Origin: Bifidobacterium breve
GTDB lineage: Bacteria; Actinomycetota; Actinomycetes; Nanopelagicales; Nanopelagicaceae
Length of the DNA stretch: 64,000 nt
Direction of reading: 5' to 3'
Assembly (NCBI GenBank): GCA_945889195.1
Contig: CAMDBB010000006.1
Coordinates: 1-64,000, forward strand
Positions within the stretch are counted from its first letter, which is position 1, and each line of letters starts with the position of its first letter. The notes under the pieces are model-generated. The model searched no databases. It saw only the letters and a list, made by a program, of their open reading frames with translations, and had not been told where the DNA came from. Shown one piece after another: positions 51,183 to 61,259 of this stretch. The position numbers and the translations under genes are program-made.

Positions 51183-52272
51183 TTGGCGCCTCCATTAATA
51201 GTTCTTGTAACTTCTTTCGATCTACCTTACCGATACCGATAAGAGGTAGTTCAGGCAGATAAAGGTATCCCTTTGGTTTGGAAGGTGCACCAAATTTCTC
51301 AACCAGATAATCGTTTAGCTCGTTCTCTGAAGGGAAGCCATCACCGGCAACTGCCACATGCAGCGCATCGCCCCATTGTGGATCCTTAATCGCAAAAGCT
51401 GCAAAAGATTTGTGTGGGAAGTGGGCATGGAGTGAACCTTCAATTGCTGACAGAGAAATGTTTTCGCCGCCAGAGATAATCACATCATCAACCCGACCTT
51501 CAACAATCAACTTTTCATTCTCAATACGACCGCTATCGCTTGTAATCAACCAACCGCCTTGGAAACTTGTATCCCAGAGCGTCTGCGCACCTAAATAAGT
51601 TGTTGCTAGTACCGCACCTTTCAGAGCAATCTTCTTTTCAGGGGTAATCGAAACTTCTACACCATCAAGTGGCGTTCCGTTGTACACACAGCCGCCAGCA
51701 GTTTCAGAGGAGCCGTATGACGTGATGACATTTATCTGCGCCGCCGTTGCCTGCATTTGTACTTCAGGTGCAAGAGCTGCCCCACCTACAAGTACAGCTT
51801 TGGCAGCCTGTAAATGGCTGAGCAATCGATCATCGCCATTGAGCGCACGAAATAGTTGCGTAGGAACAATTGCAGTGAAATCTGCGTGTGGATATTCACC
51901 GTCGTAATTGCGAAGATCAATTGGTTCAGTGCCTAGCTCAAGAGAACGAATAAGAACATTGATGCCTGCAATATGAGTCAGCGGCAGTAAGAGCGACCAG
52001 GTATTTCCAAACTCTGCTCCAAGAAATTTATGTGAGGCCTTCGCTGATGTAAGTAACGCTGCGCTAGATAGCCCAACTTCTTTCGCTACTCCCGAGCTAC
52101 CTGTGGTCTTGACCACGATGCTGATTCTTGGAGGGACGTTGGTAAATGATGTGGAGGCGAAGGCCAGGGCTGGTCCATCAGAGACCAAGGCCTTAGCGAT
52201 ACGAGCCATCAATTCGCTGAGCGTCCATTCGGGACTGACTTCGCGAAGTTCTCGTTGTGCGTTCTGCTCCAT
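51178..52272 (-). CDS. menE: o-Succinylbenzoate-CoA ligase
   Basis: 364-aa adenylate-forming enzyme that activates o-succinylbenzoate. The P-loop appears as KTTGSSGVAKEVGLS (near residue 55), with the family's TSYGSSETAGGCVYNG, GRVDDVIISGGENIS hinge, and a C-terminal lysine in IGIGKVDRKKLQ. The short N-terminal domain is usual for actinobacterial MenE. Start at ATG 52272, with TAGCCT 9 nt upstream. It is upstream of menA and divergent from menB. Confidence 0.93.
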   Translation of the reverse strand: MEQNAQRELREVSPEWTLSELMARIAKALVSDGPALAFASTSFTNVPPRISIVVKTTGSSGVAKEVGLSSAALLTSAKASHKFLGAEFGNTWSLLLPLTHIAGINVLIRSLELGTEPIDLRNYDGEYPHADFTAIVPTQLFRALNGDDRLLSHLQAAKAVLVGGAALAPEVQMQATAAQINVITSYGSSETAGGCVYNGTPLDGVEVSITPEKKIALKGAVLATTYLGAQTLWDTSFQGGWLITSDSGRIENEKLIVEGRVDDVIISGGENISLSAIEGSLHAHFPHKSFAAFAIKDPQWGDALHVAVAGDGFPSENELNDYLVEKFGAPSKPKGYLYLPELPLIGIGKVDRKKLQELLMEAPN

Positions 52273-52313
52273 TGCCCGCGTAGGCTATCGCTCGTAGACC
52301 AATTGGAGGAATC

Positions 52314-53192
52314 GTGAGCAAGCCGATAAAGCGTGATTTTGGTGACCGAACCATCCCTACATGGGTGACCGGTCCGGGTGGGCAGTCCTTTACTGACATC
52401 AAATATGAAATCGGTGACGGCATTGCAAAGATCACGATTAATCGCCCAGAGGTACGAAATGCATTTCGTCCACAAACAATTATTGAATTAAAAGCTGCCT
52501 TTGATTTAGCGCGCGATAACGCAGAAGTTGGCGTCATTATCTTGACTGGCCAAGGCGATGAAGCATTCTGCTCAGGCGGCGATATCAGCGTTCGCGGTGA
52601 TGATGGTTACCTCGGAGATGACACGCTTTCACAGCAAGGCGTTGGTCGCCTCAATGTTCTAGACCTGCAAGTTCAAATTCGTCGCACACCAAAACCAGTT
52701 GTTGCGATGATTGCAGGTTGGGCTATTGGTGGAGGACATGTTCTTCACGTTGTCTGCGATCTTTCGATTGCTGCCGAGAATGCAAAGTTTGGTCAGACCG
52801 GACCAATGGTTGGTTCATTTGATGGTGGATATGGTTCAGGACTACTTGCCGCAAGTGTTGGCCAGAAGAAGGCTCGTGAAATCTGGTTCTTAACGCGTCA
52901 ATATGATGCGCAAGAAGCTCTCTCAATGGGACTTGTTAACACTGTCGTACCTCTTAAAGAGTTAGAGGCAGAGACAGTTTCATGGTGCCGCGAGATGTTG
53001 CAGAACTCTCCAATGGCCCTTCGCCTACTCAAGGCTTCTATGAATGCAGCAGATGATGGCCTTGCCGGAATTCAGCAGCTCGCAGGGGATGCCACCCTTC
53101 TCTTCTACTTAAGCGAGGAAGGCCAAGAAGGTCGCGATGCTTACAAGGAAAAGCGCAAACCTGATTTCGGAAAGTTTCCGCGACGCCCCTAA
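52314..53192 (+). CDS. menB: 1,4-dihydroxy-2-naphthoyl-CoA synthase
   Basis: 292-aa crotonase-fold enzyme that closes the naphthoate ring. Visible are [16 protein letters not shown], the oxyanion-hole region [11 protein letters not shown] and [15 protein letters not shown], and a C-terminal [12 protein letters not shown], all typical of MenB. GTG start with GGAGG 4 nt upstream. menC follows after 4 bp. Confidence 0.95.
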   Translation: MSKPIKRDFGDRTIPTWVTGPGGQSFTDIKYEIGDGIAKITINRPEVRNAFRPQTIIELKAAFDLARDNAEVGVIILTGQGDEAFCSGGDISVRGDDGYLGDDTLSQQGVGRLNVLDLQVQIRRTPKPVVAMIAGWAIGGGHVLHVVCDLSIAAENAKFGQTGPMVGSFDGGYGSGLLAASVGQKKAREIWFLTRQYDAQEALSMGLVNTVVPLKELEAETVSWCREMLQNSPMALRLLKASMNAADDGLAGIQQLAGDATLLFYLSEEGQEGRDAYKEKRKPDFGKFPRRP

Positions 53193-53196
53193 TTAC

Positions 53197-54141
53197 ATGG
53201 ATCTCTCTCTGCTCGAAAGTATGCGCGTCATTGCGCTGCCTACTAAGACAAATTTTCGTGGCATTACCGTTCGTGAAGTAGCGCTCTTTCAAGGCGAATA
53301 CGGGTGGGGCGAATTCTCACCATTTCTTGAGTATGACTATCAAGAGTGCGCACCTTGGCTGATGTGCGCAATAGAGGCTGCTACCAAGCCTCGCCCAAAG
53401 CTCTATCGCAGCTCTGTAAGAGTAAATGGAACCATTCCAGCAACAAACGATAAGAGCGTTATTAAGTCACTCATAGAGACATATCAAGGCGTCAAAACAT
53501 TTAAGGTCAAGGTCGGAGATAACTTAGGTGAAGACATTGTGCGTCTGGCACAGATTCGCTCTCTTGGTCGAGAAATCAAAATTCGTATTGATGTCAACGG
53601 ACTCTGGAGCGTTAAAGATGCCCTCACCAATCTCTACGCCTTCTATGAAGAAGTTGGTCCATTTGAATATGTTGAGCAACCATGTGCAACTCTGGAAGAG
53701 CTATGTGAGTTAAAGTCCAGTATCCGTATCCCTCTCAAGATTGCTGTTGATGAAGTTCTTCGCAAAGCAAAAGATCCCTTTGACATTGATCTCAGCGGTG
53801 CCGCGGATTTTGTGATGCTTAAGGTTCAACCACTTGGTGGAATTGCACGTGCACATCAATTAGCTGAACACCACAAGCTGCCTGTGGTTGTATCAAGTGC
53901 GTTAGAAAGTGCTGTAGGAATCAATTACGGGCTACAACTTGCTGCATCATTTCCAGAGATGAACTTTGATTGTGGCTTAGGCACAGGCTCACTTCTTGGC
54001 GCCGATGTCGCATCTCTGCCTATCGTGAATGGTGAAATTGAAATTACTGATGTTGAGCCTGACTTCAACGGATATGAAGTGGCGCCTGAGCGCTACGAAT
54101 GGTGGAAGAATCGCGTTATGAAGACAGCGGAGCTCCTGTGA
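53197..54141 (+). CDS. menC: o-Succinylbenzoate synthase
   Basis: 314-aa enolase-superfamily dehydratase. Catalytic lysine pair is in TFKVKVGDN (KxK), metal ligands in RIDVNGLWS, YVEQPC and AVDEVLRKA, and a second catalytic lysine in FVMLKVQPLGG. The frame is open upstream into menB, but the ATG at 53197 directly after the menB stop is chosen. Its TGA overlaps the menD GTG start as GTGA. Confidence 0.92.
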   Translation: MDLSLLESMRVIALPTKTNFRGITVREVALFQGEYGWGEFSPFLEYDYQECAPWLMCAIEAATKPRPKLYRSSVRVNGTIPATNDKSVIKSLIETYQGVKTFKVKVGDNLGEDIVRLAQIRSLGREIKIRIDVNGLWSVKDALTNLYAFYEEVGPFEYVEQPCATLEELCELKSSIRIPLKIAVDEVLRKAKDPFDIDLSGAADFVMLKVQPLGGIARAHQLAEHHKLPVVVSSALESAVGINYGLQLAASFPEMNFDCGLGTGSLLGADVASLPIVNGEIEITDVEPDFNGYEVAPERYEWWKNRVMKTAELL

Positions 54142-55715
54142 TTAATCCATCCACTCTGCTTGCTCGCGTCATTGTTCGCCAGATCGTTGAAGCTGGGATT
54201 ACCGATGTAGTGATTTCACCGGGGTCTCGTAATGCTCCGCTCTCCATCGCTTTTCACCAGGCGAGTGTTAAAGGCCTGATCAAACTTCATGTTCGTATTG
54301 ATGAACGAACTGCCGCATTCTTTGCACTCGGTATAGCTAAAGCATCAGGACGTCCTGTGCCAATCGTCTGCACCAGCGGAACGGCAGTGGCTAATTACCA
54401 TCCAGCTGTTCTTGAAGCATCACATACAAACCTTCCACTTCTCGTTCTTACCGCAGACCGCCCAGCATCTCTACGTAAGACAGGTGCCAACCAGACAACC
54501 GAACAAGCGCGCATCTTTGGAAAAGCCGTGCGTTACTTTGCGGATGTTTCAGGAAGCGTCTATCCGATGGAGCTTCCCCTTAATTCGCTGCAGAGCGGTC
54601 CGGTACATCTCAACATTCAATTTGAAGAGCCACTTATTGGCGATAAGAGCGATAACTGGCTTAACGATTTAACAATTTCTTCGCCCAAAATCTTTGATCG
54701 CAAAACTCCCGGAACTTTCTATACAAAATCAACCCGCGGAGTTTTAGTCATCGGACATGACCGGGGAGGCCTTTCTGTAGATGCAGTCAGAGATTTTGCA
54801 GACGCGCTTGGCTGGCCGGTAATTGCAGAAGACCCACTGACTTTTGAGAGCGCAATTTCACATGCCAGCGTCTTTCTGACATCTCGCGCGGTTGCAGATG
54901 ACCTAGCCCCACATACCGTCGTGGTCATTGGTCGCACAACCCTGTCTCGCTCAATTAACGCGCTCATCAAGATGGCACGGAAAGAGATTGTGATTGACCC
55001 ACGTATGGCAACAGTGGATTCAGATCGCATGGCAAACCAGAAATTCCTACAACTGCCCAAGGTGGAAGTGCAGCCAGCTGACTCTGAGTATGCAGAGAAG
55101 TGGCAGAAATATTCACAGCGCGCAGCCAAGATGGTTAGCGACATTTCACAATGGTCTGAAGCCCTGATTGCTCGTGAGATTGGTGCCGCGATTCCGACCG
55201 GAACTTCGCTCTTTATTTCATCATCAAGGCCAATCAGAGATCTGGAAGGTTTTGCATCTGCTCGCACCGGCGTTGAAACCTTTGCCAACCGTGGGTTAGC
55301 GGGCATTGATGGCAATATCTCTACAGCGCTCGGTATTGCATCCAAGCGTAAAGAGACCATTGCAGTACTTGGTGACCTTGGTTTCTTACATGATCTAACT
55401 GGCTTAATTCATAACGAAGATATCAATTTGAAGATACTGGTCATCAATAACGATGGCGGGGGAATCTTCTCAACGCTTTCACAGCGCGGAGTCGCAGGAT
55501 TTGAAGAGGTCTTTGGAACTCCTCATGGCAAAGATTTAGCAGCCATCGCTAGCGCTATTGGAGTTCCTGCAAAGACCATCTCTACGCAAGCAGAGTTGAA
55601 GAGCGAATTAGCGGCGCCAATTAAGGGTGTGAGCGTTGTGGTTATTACAGCTCCAGATCGTGAAGCGAACGCTGATTTCTTAAAGAAGGTTTATTCTCAA
55701 GTAGATTCAATGTAG
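54138..55715 (+). CDS. menD: SEPHCHC synthase MenD
   Basis: 525-aa thiamine-diphosphate enzyme that joins isochorismate and 2-oxoglutarate. The N-terminal VISPGSRNAPLSIAFHQA and RIDERTAAFFALGIAK (catalytic Glu) and the C-terminal ThDP/Mg motif LGDLGFLHDLTGL with NNDGGGIFSTL are present. GTG start at 54138 overlaps the menC stop; upstream ATGs in the frame fall inside menC. Ends overlapping convergent menF by 9 bp. Confidence 0.95.
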   Translation: MINPSTLLARVIVRQIVEAGITDVVISPGSRNAPLSIAFHQASVKGLIKLHVRIDERTAAFFALGIAKASGRPVPIVCTSGTAVANYHPAVLEASHTNLPLLVLTADRPASLRKTGANQTTEQARIFGKAVRYFADVSGSVYPMELPLNSLQSGPVHLNIQFEEPLIGDKSDNWLNDLTISSPKIFDRKTPGTFYTKSTRGVLVIGHDRGGLSVDAVRDFADALGWPVIAEDPLTFESAISHASVFLTSRAVADDLAPHTVVVIGRTTLSRSINALIKMARKEIVIDPRMATVDSDRMANQKFLQLPKVEVQPADSEYAEKWQKYSQRAAKMVSDISQWSEALIAREIGAAIPTGTSLFISSSRPIRDLEGFASARTGVETFANRGLAGIDGNISTALGIASKRKETIAVLGDLGFLHDLTGLIHNEDINLKILVINNDGGGIFSTLSQRGVAGFEEVFGTPHGKDLAAIASAIGVPAKTISTQAELKSELAAPIKGVSVVVITAPDREANADFLKKVYSQVDSM

Positions 55716-56927
55716 CGCAGACCGCATTGCGATCATCTTGGCGTTACTTTCTTCCAACTCTTTCTCTGGATTAGAGCCGGCAACGATTCCGCAGCCTGCA
55801 AAGATTCTGATCTCGCGATCTGTGATCTGACCAGAGCGAAGTGCGATGCCGAGTTCGCCATCTCCGCTGGCATCAATCCAACCCACAGGTCCGGCATAAC
55901 GTCCACGGTTCATACCTTCCACTTCAGTAATGATGTCGAAGGCGATGTTGCGAGGTGTGCCGCAGACTGCTGCAGATGGGTGAAGACTCTGCAACAACGA
56001 GAAGGCATCAACTCGTTGCTTTGATTCAATGAGCGCACCAGTTACATCAGTGGCTAAATGCATAACATTTGCTAAGTGCAGAACAAAAGGAGATTCAGGA
56101 ACGTTCGTTGATGAACAGAATGGCTCGAGGGCATCTGCCACAGAACGCACTGCGTACTCGTGCTCTTCTAAATCTTTAGAGGAACGAGCAAGGGATGCGG
56201 CAAGTGCCAAATCTTTCTCATCATTTCCTGTCTTAGGAATTGTTCCTGCGAGAACTCGGGATGTAACCATTCCGCGAGAAAGTCTTAAGAGAAGTTCAGG
56301 GGTTGCTCCAACTAGCCCGTCGACTGCGAATGTCCAGGTTGATGGATATTCAGCAGCTAGCTTCTTTAAAATAGGAATTGTTTGAATACCTGTAGTTGAT
56401 GTTGCAACGAGATCGCGCGCAAGAACGACCTTGTCTACTTGTGAAGAATCAACGCGCTTAATTGCTTCTGCTACGCGCTCTTTCCAGGCGGAAGTGCTGA
56501 TGCTTCCGTCACCGAATGCAAATCTGCCTTGTGAATACTGTGCGGGGGATTCAGGAAGAACAGGCTGTGGCGTATCGCAAACCCAGGTAATCCATGATTG
56601 CGCACCCTTTTGGCCGACAATCACTTTAGGAATAACAAGGACTGACTCTTCATTGCGATCGAATGAGAAGGAGGTAAAGAGCACTGGGCCTGTGCCACTG
56701 CCGTGTACTGAATTAGCAACAGCAAAAGTTTCTAGTTGGTGATGCCACCACTGGCGCGCTTTTTCAAAGCGGTCTTTGCCAGAGACGGTAGTTGTTGCAT
56801 GAACTCCCCATCCCACAAGGCCTTCACCATTGCGCACCCACGATAAAGGGGCATCGGTATTGAGAAGGTCCAGCAGCGGAAGGTGATCACCAATACGAGT
56901 TGTGGTGACGGGGATAAGGGAAGCCAT
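55707..56927 (-). CDS. menF: Isochorismate synthase
   Basis: 406-aa chorismate-utilising enzyme that starts the menaquinone branch. C-terminal signature FDIITEVEGMNRGRYAGPVG is followed by GELGIALRSGQI and a final FAGCGIVAGSNPEKELEE with Mg ligands. A lysine in KVVLARDLVA provides the base. The ATG follows the bioY stop immediately (TAAATG), so the two form an operon. Menaquinone-specific role is inferred from the cluster; entC-like proteins for siderophores look similar. Confidence 0.9.
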   Translation of the reverse strand: MASLIPVTTTRIGDHLPLLDLLNTDAPLSWVRNGEGLVGWGVHATTTVSGKDRFEKARQWWHHQLETFAVANSVHGSGTGPVLFTSFSFDRNEESVLVIPKVIVGQKGAQSWITWVCDTPQPVLPESPAQYSQGRFAFGDGSISTSAWKERVAEAIKRVDSSQVDKVVLARDLVATSTTGIQTIPILKKLAAEYPSTWTFAVDGLVGATPELLLRLSRGMVTSRVLAGTIPKTGNDEKDLALAASLARSSKDLEEHEYAVRSVADALEPFCSSTNVPESPFVLHLANVMHLATDVTGALIESKQRVDAFSLLQSLHPSAAVCGTPRNIAFDIITEVEGMNRGRYAGPVGWIDASGDGELGIALRSGQITDREIRIFAGCGIVAGSNPEKELEESNAKMIAMRSALH

Positions 56928-57515
56928 TTATCTTTGAAGAGTTCGAGAAATCCTGCGCCAGACAAGTGGAAGAGATGTTGCAGTAATTGCAATCTTAAGA
57001 ACTTCACCGAGAATAAAGGGAGTTAGACCAGCAGCAATCGTTGCTGACCATGAAAGGCCAAGGGAGGCTTGTAGCCAGAGAAGTCCGAAGGTAAAGATGA
57101 TGACATCACCGAGAATGAGCGCAGGAAAAGAGGTAACAAATTTCTGATCAGCTTTTCGATCGGCGAGATATCCGAGTACGAAAGATGCAATCAACATTCC
57201 AACCAAATAACCGCCGGTTGCACCGTTTACCTTCTCAATTCCGTGGGTAGATCCAGCAAAGATGGGCGCTCCAGCGATTCCAGCGAGCATGTAGGTAGAG
57301 AAGGTAATGAAACCTAGGCGAGCGCCATATGTAGTGCCGATTAAAAGTGCGGCGAGAGTCTGGCCAGTCACAGGAACAGGAGAACCTGGAACTGGAATGG
57401 CAATCTGAGCAAGGGCTGCGATAAATCCAACGCCGCCAACAACAAAGAGCGCTTGTGTAAGTGCAGTACTGCGTGGAAAGACTGTGGCACGAAGTGAACT
57501 TGAGTGAAGTGACAT
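56928..57515 (-). CDS. bioY: Biotin ECF transporter S component BioY
   Basis: 195-aa membrane protein with about six helices that captures biotin. The signature region includes [20 protein letters not shown] near residue 45, a second helix [20 protein letters not shown] and the C-terminal FILGEVLKI. No bioM/bioN genes are adjacent; the cbi genes supply their own ATPase, so BioY may act alone or with shared subunits. AAAGG lies about 9 nt before the ATG. menF directly follows. Confidence 0.93.
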   Translation of the reverse strand: MSLHSSSLRATVFPRSTALTQALFVVGGVGFIAALAQIAIPVPGSPVPVTGQTLAALLIGTTYGARLGFITFSTYMLAGIAGAPIFAGSTHGIEKVNGATGGYLVGMLIASFVLGYLADRKADQKFVTSFPALILGDVIIFTFGLLWLQASLGLSWSATIAAGLTPFILGEVLKIAITATSLPLVWRRISRTLQR

Positions 57516-57581
57516 CGCATCGACCTTTCTGGAGCGCTCTATAAGTTGTGCGCGAAGCCTACCTTCAGGGAGAATAAGCGC

Positions 57582-58274
57582 ATGTCCCGCGCCAATATGG
57601 ATAAGAATCCTGATGAAGTAGCCGCCATGTTCGATGGCGTGGCAAAGCGCTATGACCTCGTCAACGATTTATTGAGCCTGGGCCGCACCAAAGCGTGGCG
57701 TAAGGCGACGACCAAATTGATCCAACCTCGCCCCGGGATGAAGATTCTCGATCTGGCAGCCGGAACCGGCTCAAGCTCAGAGCCCCTGGCTGCAGCTGGC
57801 GCAGATGTGATCCCCGCTGATTTCAGCGAGGGGATGCTGGCAGCTGGGCGTAAAGCCCGCCCGCACCTGCCCTTTACCAAGGCCGATGCCCTCAATCTCC
57901 CCTTTGCCGATGGCGAATTCGATGTAGCGACCATCTCCTTTGGGCTGCGCAACACCCAGAAGACCGCCAAGGCGCTCGCCGAGATGTATCGAGTGGTCAA
58001 GCCTGGGGGCCTCTTGGTGGTCACTGAATTCTCCAGCCCGACCTTCGCCCCCTTTCGCACCATTTATACCAATTACCTCATGAGGGCCCTTCCGGCGATC
58101 GCCCGTAAGACCTCATCCAATCCCGATGCCTATATCTACCTCGCTGAATCGATTAGAGCTTGGCCGGACCAGAAGGGTTTAGCCGCTGAAATCAGCGCCG
58201 CTGGCTGGGTTGATGTCACTTGGAAGAATCTCACCGGCGGAGTTGTCGCAGTTCACAAGGCCCGCAAGCCATAA
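57582..58274 (+). CDS. menG: Demethylmenaquinone methyltransferase
   Basis: 230-aa class I SAM methyltransferase for the last step of menaquinone synthesis. [21 protein letters not shown], the SAM-binding [15 protein letters not shown], and the MenG/UbiE signatures [31 protein letters not shown] are all clear. The start at 57582 follows GGGAG, about 9 nt upstream; codons further upstream in frame are not conserved. Base composition is about 60% GC by eye, higher than most neighbours, with many GCC/CCC codons. Confidence 0.94.
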   Translation: MSRANMDKNPDEVAAMFDGVAKRYDLVNDLLSLGRTKAWRKATTKLIQPRPGMKILDLAAGTGSSSEPLAAAGADVIPADFSEGMLAAGRKARPHLPFTKADALNLPFADGEFDVATISFGLRNTQKTAKALAEMYRVVKPGGLLVVTEFSSPTFAPFRTIYTNYLMRALPAIARKTSSNPDAYIYLAESIRAWPDQKGLAAEISAAGWVDVTWKNLTGGVVAVHKARKP

Positions 58275-58278
58275 CGGT

Positions 58279-58306
58279 TTGAATGACTTGGCTGAACGCT
58301 TAGGAT
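58279..58306 (+). promoter_or_regulatory. Promoter of the nuo operon (leaderless)
   Basis: TTGAAT (58279-58284), 16-bp spacer and TAGGAT (58301-58306), followed by 7 nt and GTG 58314 (nuoA). It lies in the 39-bp gap after menG. Confidence 0.6.
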
Positions 58307-58313
58307 TTCGCTC

Positions 58314-58679
58314 GTGAGCGCGAATCCATATATCCCAATTCTGGTTATTTTTGCCATTGGTCTTGGATTTGCAGTCTTTTCAGTAGCGATTGCATCCGTC
58401 ACTGGCCCGGCTCGCTACAACCGCGCCAAGCTTGAAGCCTACGAATGCGGAATCGAACCATCACCGCAAGCGCTCGAAGGCGGACGTTTTCCGGTGAAGT
58501 ACTTCCTCACCGCAATGCTCTTTATTGTTTTTGATATTGAAATCGTTTTCCTTTATCCATGGGCAGTCACCTTTGATCAACTTGGATTATTTGGACTTGT
58601 TGAAATGGCAATTTTTATCGGAACAGTCTTCGTCGCATTTGCATATGTGTGGCGTCGCGGTGGCTTGGAATGGGATTAA
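58314..58679 (+). CDS. nuoA: NADH-quinone oxidoreductase subunit A
   Basis: 121-aa membrane subunit of complex I with three helices. The conserved segment [20 protein letters not shown] contains the loop cysteine, and [19 protein letters not shown] is the characteristic second helix. Leaderless GTG start. It opens the nuo operon, which runs off the window in nuoG. Confidence 0.95.
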   Translation: MSANPYIPILVIFAIGLGFAVFSVAIASVTGPARYNRAKLEAYECGIEPSPQALEGGRFPVKYFLTAMLFIVFDIEIVFLYPWAVTFDQLGLFGLVEMAIFIGTVFVAFAYVWRRGGLEWD

Positions 58680-58716
58680 TTGTGATGGAGCTGAAAGCGT
58701 TGAAGGGATTTATCTA

Positions 58717-59289
58717 GTGGGCCTAGAAGATAAGTTACCGAGTGGAGTCCTGCTCTCAACAGTCGAAGGTTTGGCTGGTTACATGCGTAAGAGCTCTGTC
58801 TGGCCAGCAACTTTCGGTCTGGCATGTTGCGCAATTGAAATGATGGCGCTCGGTTCTGCGCCAAAGCACGATATTTCCCGTTTCGGAATGGAGCGTTTCT
58901 CTGCATCTCCTCGTCAAGCAGATCTCATGATTGTTGCTGGTCGCGTTTCACAGAAGATGGCTCCAGTGCTTCGCCAAATTTATGATCAGATGACAGCACC
59001 AAAGTGGGTTATCTCAATGGGCGCATGTGCATCTTCTGGCGGAATGTTTAACAACTACGCAATCGTTCAAGGTGTTGACCACATTGTTCCGGTCGACATC
59101 TATCTTCCTGGTTGCCCACCGCGTCCAGAACAGTTGATGGATGCAATCATCAAGCTCCACGTACTTATTAGCGATACCAAGCTCGGTCCAAATCGCGAAG
59201 CGATCATCAAAGAAGTTGAACTTGCAGCGTTAAACGCGCTACCTACCCATCAATTAGGCAACTTTGAAACGAAGGGGTTGCTGGCGTAA
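58717..59289 (+). CDS. nuoB: NADH-quinone oxidoreductase subunit B
   Basis: 190-aa peripheral-arm subunit that holds cluster N2, the last [4Fe-4S] before quinone. The paired cysteines of [12 protein letters not shown] and the ligands in [12 protein letters not shown] and [15 protein letters not shown] are all present. The GTG at 58717 gives the usual [10 protein letters not shown]-type start, with GAAGGG about 9 nt upstream; 37 bp separate it from nuoA. Confidence 0.96.
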   Translation: MGLEDKLPSGVLLSTVEGLAGYMRKSSVWPATFGLACCAIEMMALGSAPKHDISRFGMERFSASPRQADLMIVAGRVSQKMAPVLRQIYDQMTAPKWVISMGACASSGGMFNNYAIVQGVDHIVPVDIYLPGCPPRPEQLMDAIIKLHVLISDTKLGPNREAIIKEVELAALNALPTHQLGNFETKGLLA

Positions 59290-59925
59290 ATGACTCACGA
59301 TCAGAGCGGTATGTTCGGCGCTGCAGGGACCGGAGATACCTCAGGTTATGGCGGCCTGGTTCGCCAAGCGGTCTCCTTTGGATCAACCGAGCGCCCATAT
59401 GGCAGCTACTTCGATGAAGTTGCCGATGATCTTGAGCGCGCATATCCAGATTTTTCAGATGCCATCACACGTGTTGTTGTCGATCGCGGCGAACTCACAC
59501 TTCATATTAAGAAAGAGCGACTTGCAGAAGTCGCTTTGATTTTGCGAGATAAGTTGAAGTTTGAAATGTGCATGGGAGTCTCTGGCGTTCACTACCCAGA
59601 ACGCACTGGCGCAGAACTTGTTGCTCTCTACCCACTTCTTTCCATGACAAAGAACCAACGCGTTCGCCTGGAAGTTGCAACATCAGAACTTGATCCACAT
59701 ATTCCATCTCTCGTTGAAGTCTGGGCCGGAAATAACTGGCATGAGCGCGAAGTCTTCGACATGTTTGGAGTCATCTTTGATGGCCACCCAGGTCTTACTC
59801 GCATCTTGATGCCAGATGACTGGGATGGACATCCACAACGTAAGGATTACCCACTCGGTGGAATCGCAGTTGAATACAAGGGCGCAACAACACCTGCACC
59901 TTCTAATCGCAGGAGCTACCAGTGA
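59290..59925 (+). CDS. nuoC: NADH-quinone oxidoreductase subunit C
   Basis: 211-aa peripheral-arm subunit. The signature ERETWDMFGV-type region appears here as [17 protein letters not shown] followed by [18 protein letters not shown] (the first residue is M rather than P). The N-terminal ~30 residues (glycine-rich) are not conserved in the family. It begins directly after the nuoB stop and overlaps nuoD by 4 bp. Confidence 0.95.
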   Translation: MTHDQSGMFGAAGTGDTSGYGGLVRQAVSFGSTERPYGSYFDEVADDLERAYPDFSDAITRVVVDRGELTLHIKKERLAEVALILRDKLKFEMCMGVSGVHYPERTGAELVALYPLLSMTKNQRVRLEVATSELDPHIPSLVEVWAGNNWHEREVFDMFGVIFDGHPGLTRILMPDDWDGHPQRKDYPLGGIAVEYKGATTPAPSNRRSYQ

Positions 59926-61259
59926 CCACCTTTGATCCATACGCATCTTCACGCGAAACCACCGAAGGCACTGTCTTCTCTGTTACTGGCGGAGACTGGG
60001 ATTCACTCGTCTCTGAAATTGGTGAATCTAAAGAAGAGCGCATCATCGTCAATATGGGGCCACAGCACCCATCTACCCACGGTGTATTGCGTTTAGTTCT
60101 CGAACTCGAAGGTGAAACTGTTACTGAAGTACGTACTGGTATTGGTTATTTGCACACAGGTATTGAGAAGAACATCGAGTTCCGCAACTGGACTCAAGCG
60201 GTCACCTTTGTAACCCGCATGGATTACCTAGCGCCAATCTTTAATGAGACCGCATACTGCCTCGCAGTTGAAAAGTTACTTGGAATTACCAACGATGTTC
60301 CAGAGCGCGCATCAGTTATTCGCGTCTTGATGATGGAGCTCAATCGCATCTCATCTCACATGGTTGCCCTCGGTACCGGAGCTCTCGAACTAGGCGCAAT
60401 GGGACCGATGTTCTTCGCCTTCCGTGAGCGCGAAGCAGTCCTTGATGCCTTCGAGGAAATCAGCGGTTTGCGCATGAATATGGCTTATGTGCGCCCAGGT
60501 GGAGTTTCACAGGATCTGCCACCAGGAATGAATCTCAAGCTCCGCGAATTGGTCAAGACGCTACGTAAGAACTTTAAAGATAATGCAACGCTTCTTATCG
60601 GTAACACAATTTGGATGAAGCGCACTGAAGGAATTGGTTATCTTGATCTTGCTGGTTGCACAACACTTGGAATTACCGGACCAGTTCTACGTTCTACCGG
60701 TCTTCCTTGGGACTTGCGCAAGATGCAGCCTTACTGCGGATATGAAAACTACGAATTTGATGTTGTTACAGCTGACACTGCAGATGTTTACGGCCGCTTC
60801 TTATGTCGCATGAACGAACTTGAGCAATCACTTCGCATCATCGAACAAGCAATTGATAAGCTCGACAAACTCGAAGGCCAGCCAGTGATGGTTGCAGATA
60901 AGAAGATTGCATGGCCGGCGCAGTTGGCACTTGGCGCAGATGGACTTGGAAACTCACTTGATCACATCCGCCAAATCATGGGAACCTCTATGGAATCACT
61001 TATTCACCACTTCAAGTTGGTAACAGAAGGTTTCCGCGTTCCAGCAGGTCAGGCATATGCAGCAGTTGAATCCCCACGTGGAGAGCTAGCAGCGCATGTT
61101 GTCTCAGACGGTGGCACTCGTCCATACCGCGTTCACTTCCGCGAACCATCCTTTAATAACTTGCAATCAATTTCAGCAATGAGCGAAGGTGGAATGGTGG
61201 CTGACATCGTCGGCGCTGTTGCATCTATCGATCCTGTTATGGGAGGAGTGGACCGCTAA
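59922..61259 (+). CDS. nuoD: NADH-quinone oxidoreductase subunit D
   Basis: 445-aa subunit forming the quinone pocket with NuoB. The start of the conserved domain [22 protein letters not shown] contains the quinone-binding histidine, and [15 protein letters not shown] and RTYDVQ-equivalent region [14 protein letters not shown] follow; the end is MGGVDR. GTG start overlaps the nuoC TGA (GTGA). Ends overlapping nuoE by 1 nt. Confidence 0.96.
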   Translation: MTTFDPYASSRETTEGTVFSVTGGDWDSLVSEIGESKEERIIVNMGPQHPSTHGVLRLVLELEGETVTEVRTGIGYLHTGIEKNIEFRNWTQAVTFVTRMDYLAPIFNETAYCLAVEKLLGITNDVPERASVIRVLMMELNRISSHMVALGTGALELGAMGPMFFAFREREAVLDAFEEISGLRMNMAYVRPGGVSQDLPPGMNLKLRELVKTLRKNFKDNATLLIGNTIWMKRTEGIGYLDLAGCTTLGITGPVLRSTGLPWDLRKMQPYCGYENYEFDVVTADTADVYGRFLCRMNELEQSLRIIEQAIDKLDKLEGQPVMVADKKIAWPAQLALGADGLGNSLDHIRQIMGTSMESLIHHFKLVTEGFRVPAGQAYAAVESPRGELAAHVVSDGGTRPYRVHFREPSFNNLQSISAMSEGGMVADIVGAVASIDPVMGGVDR

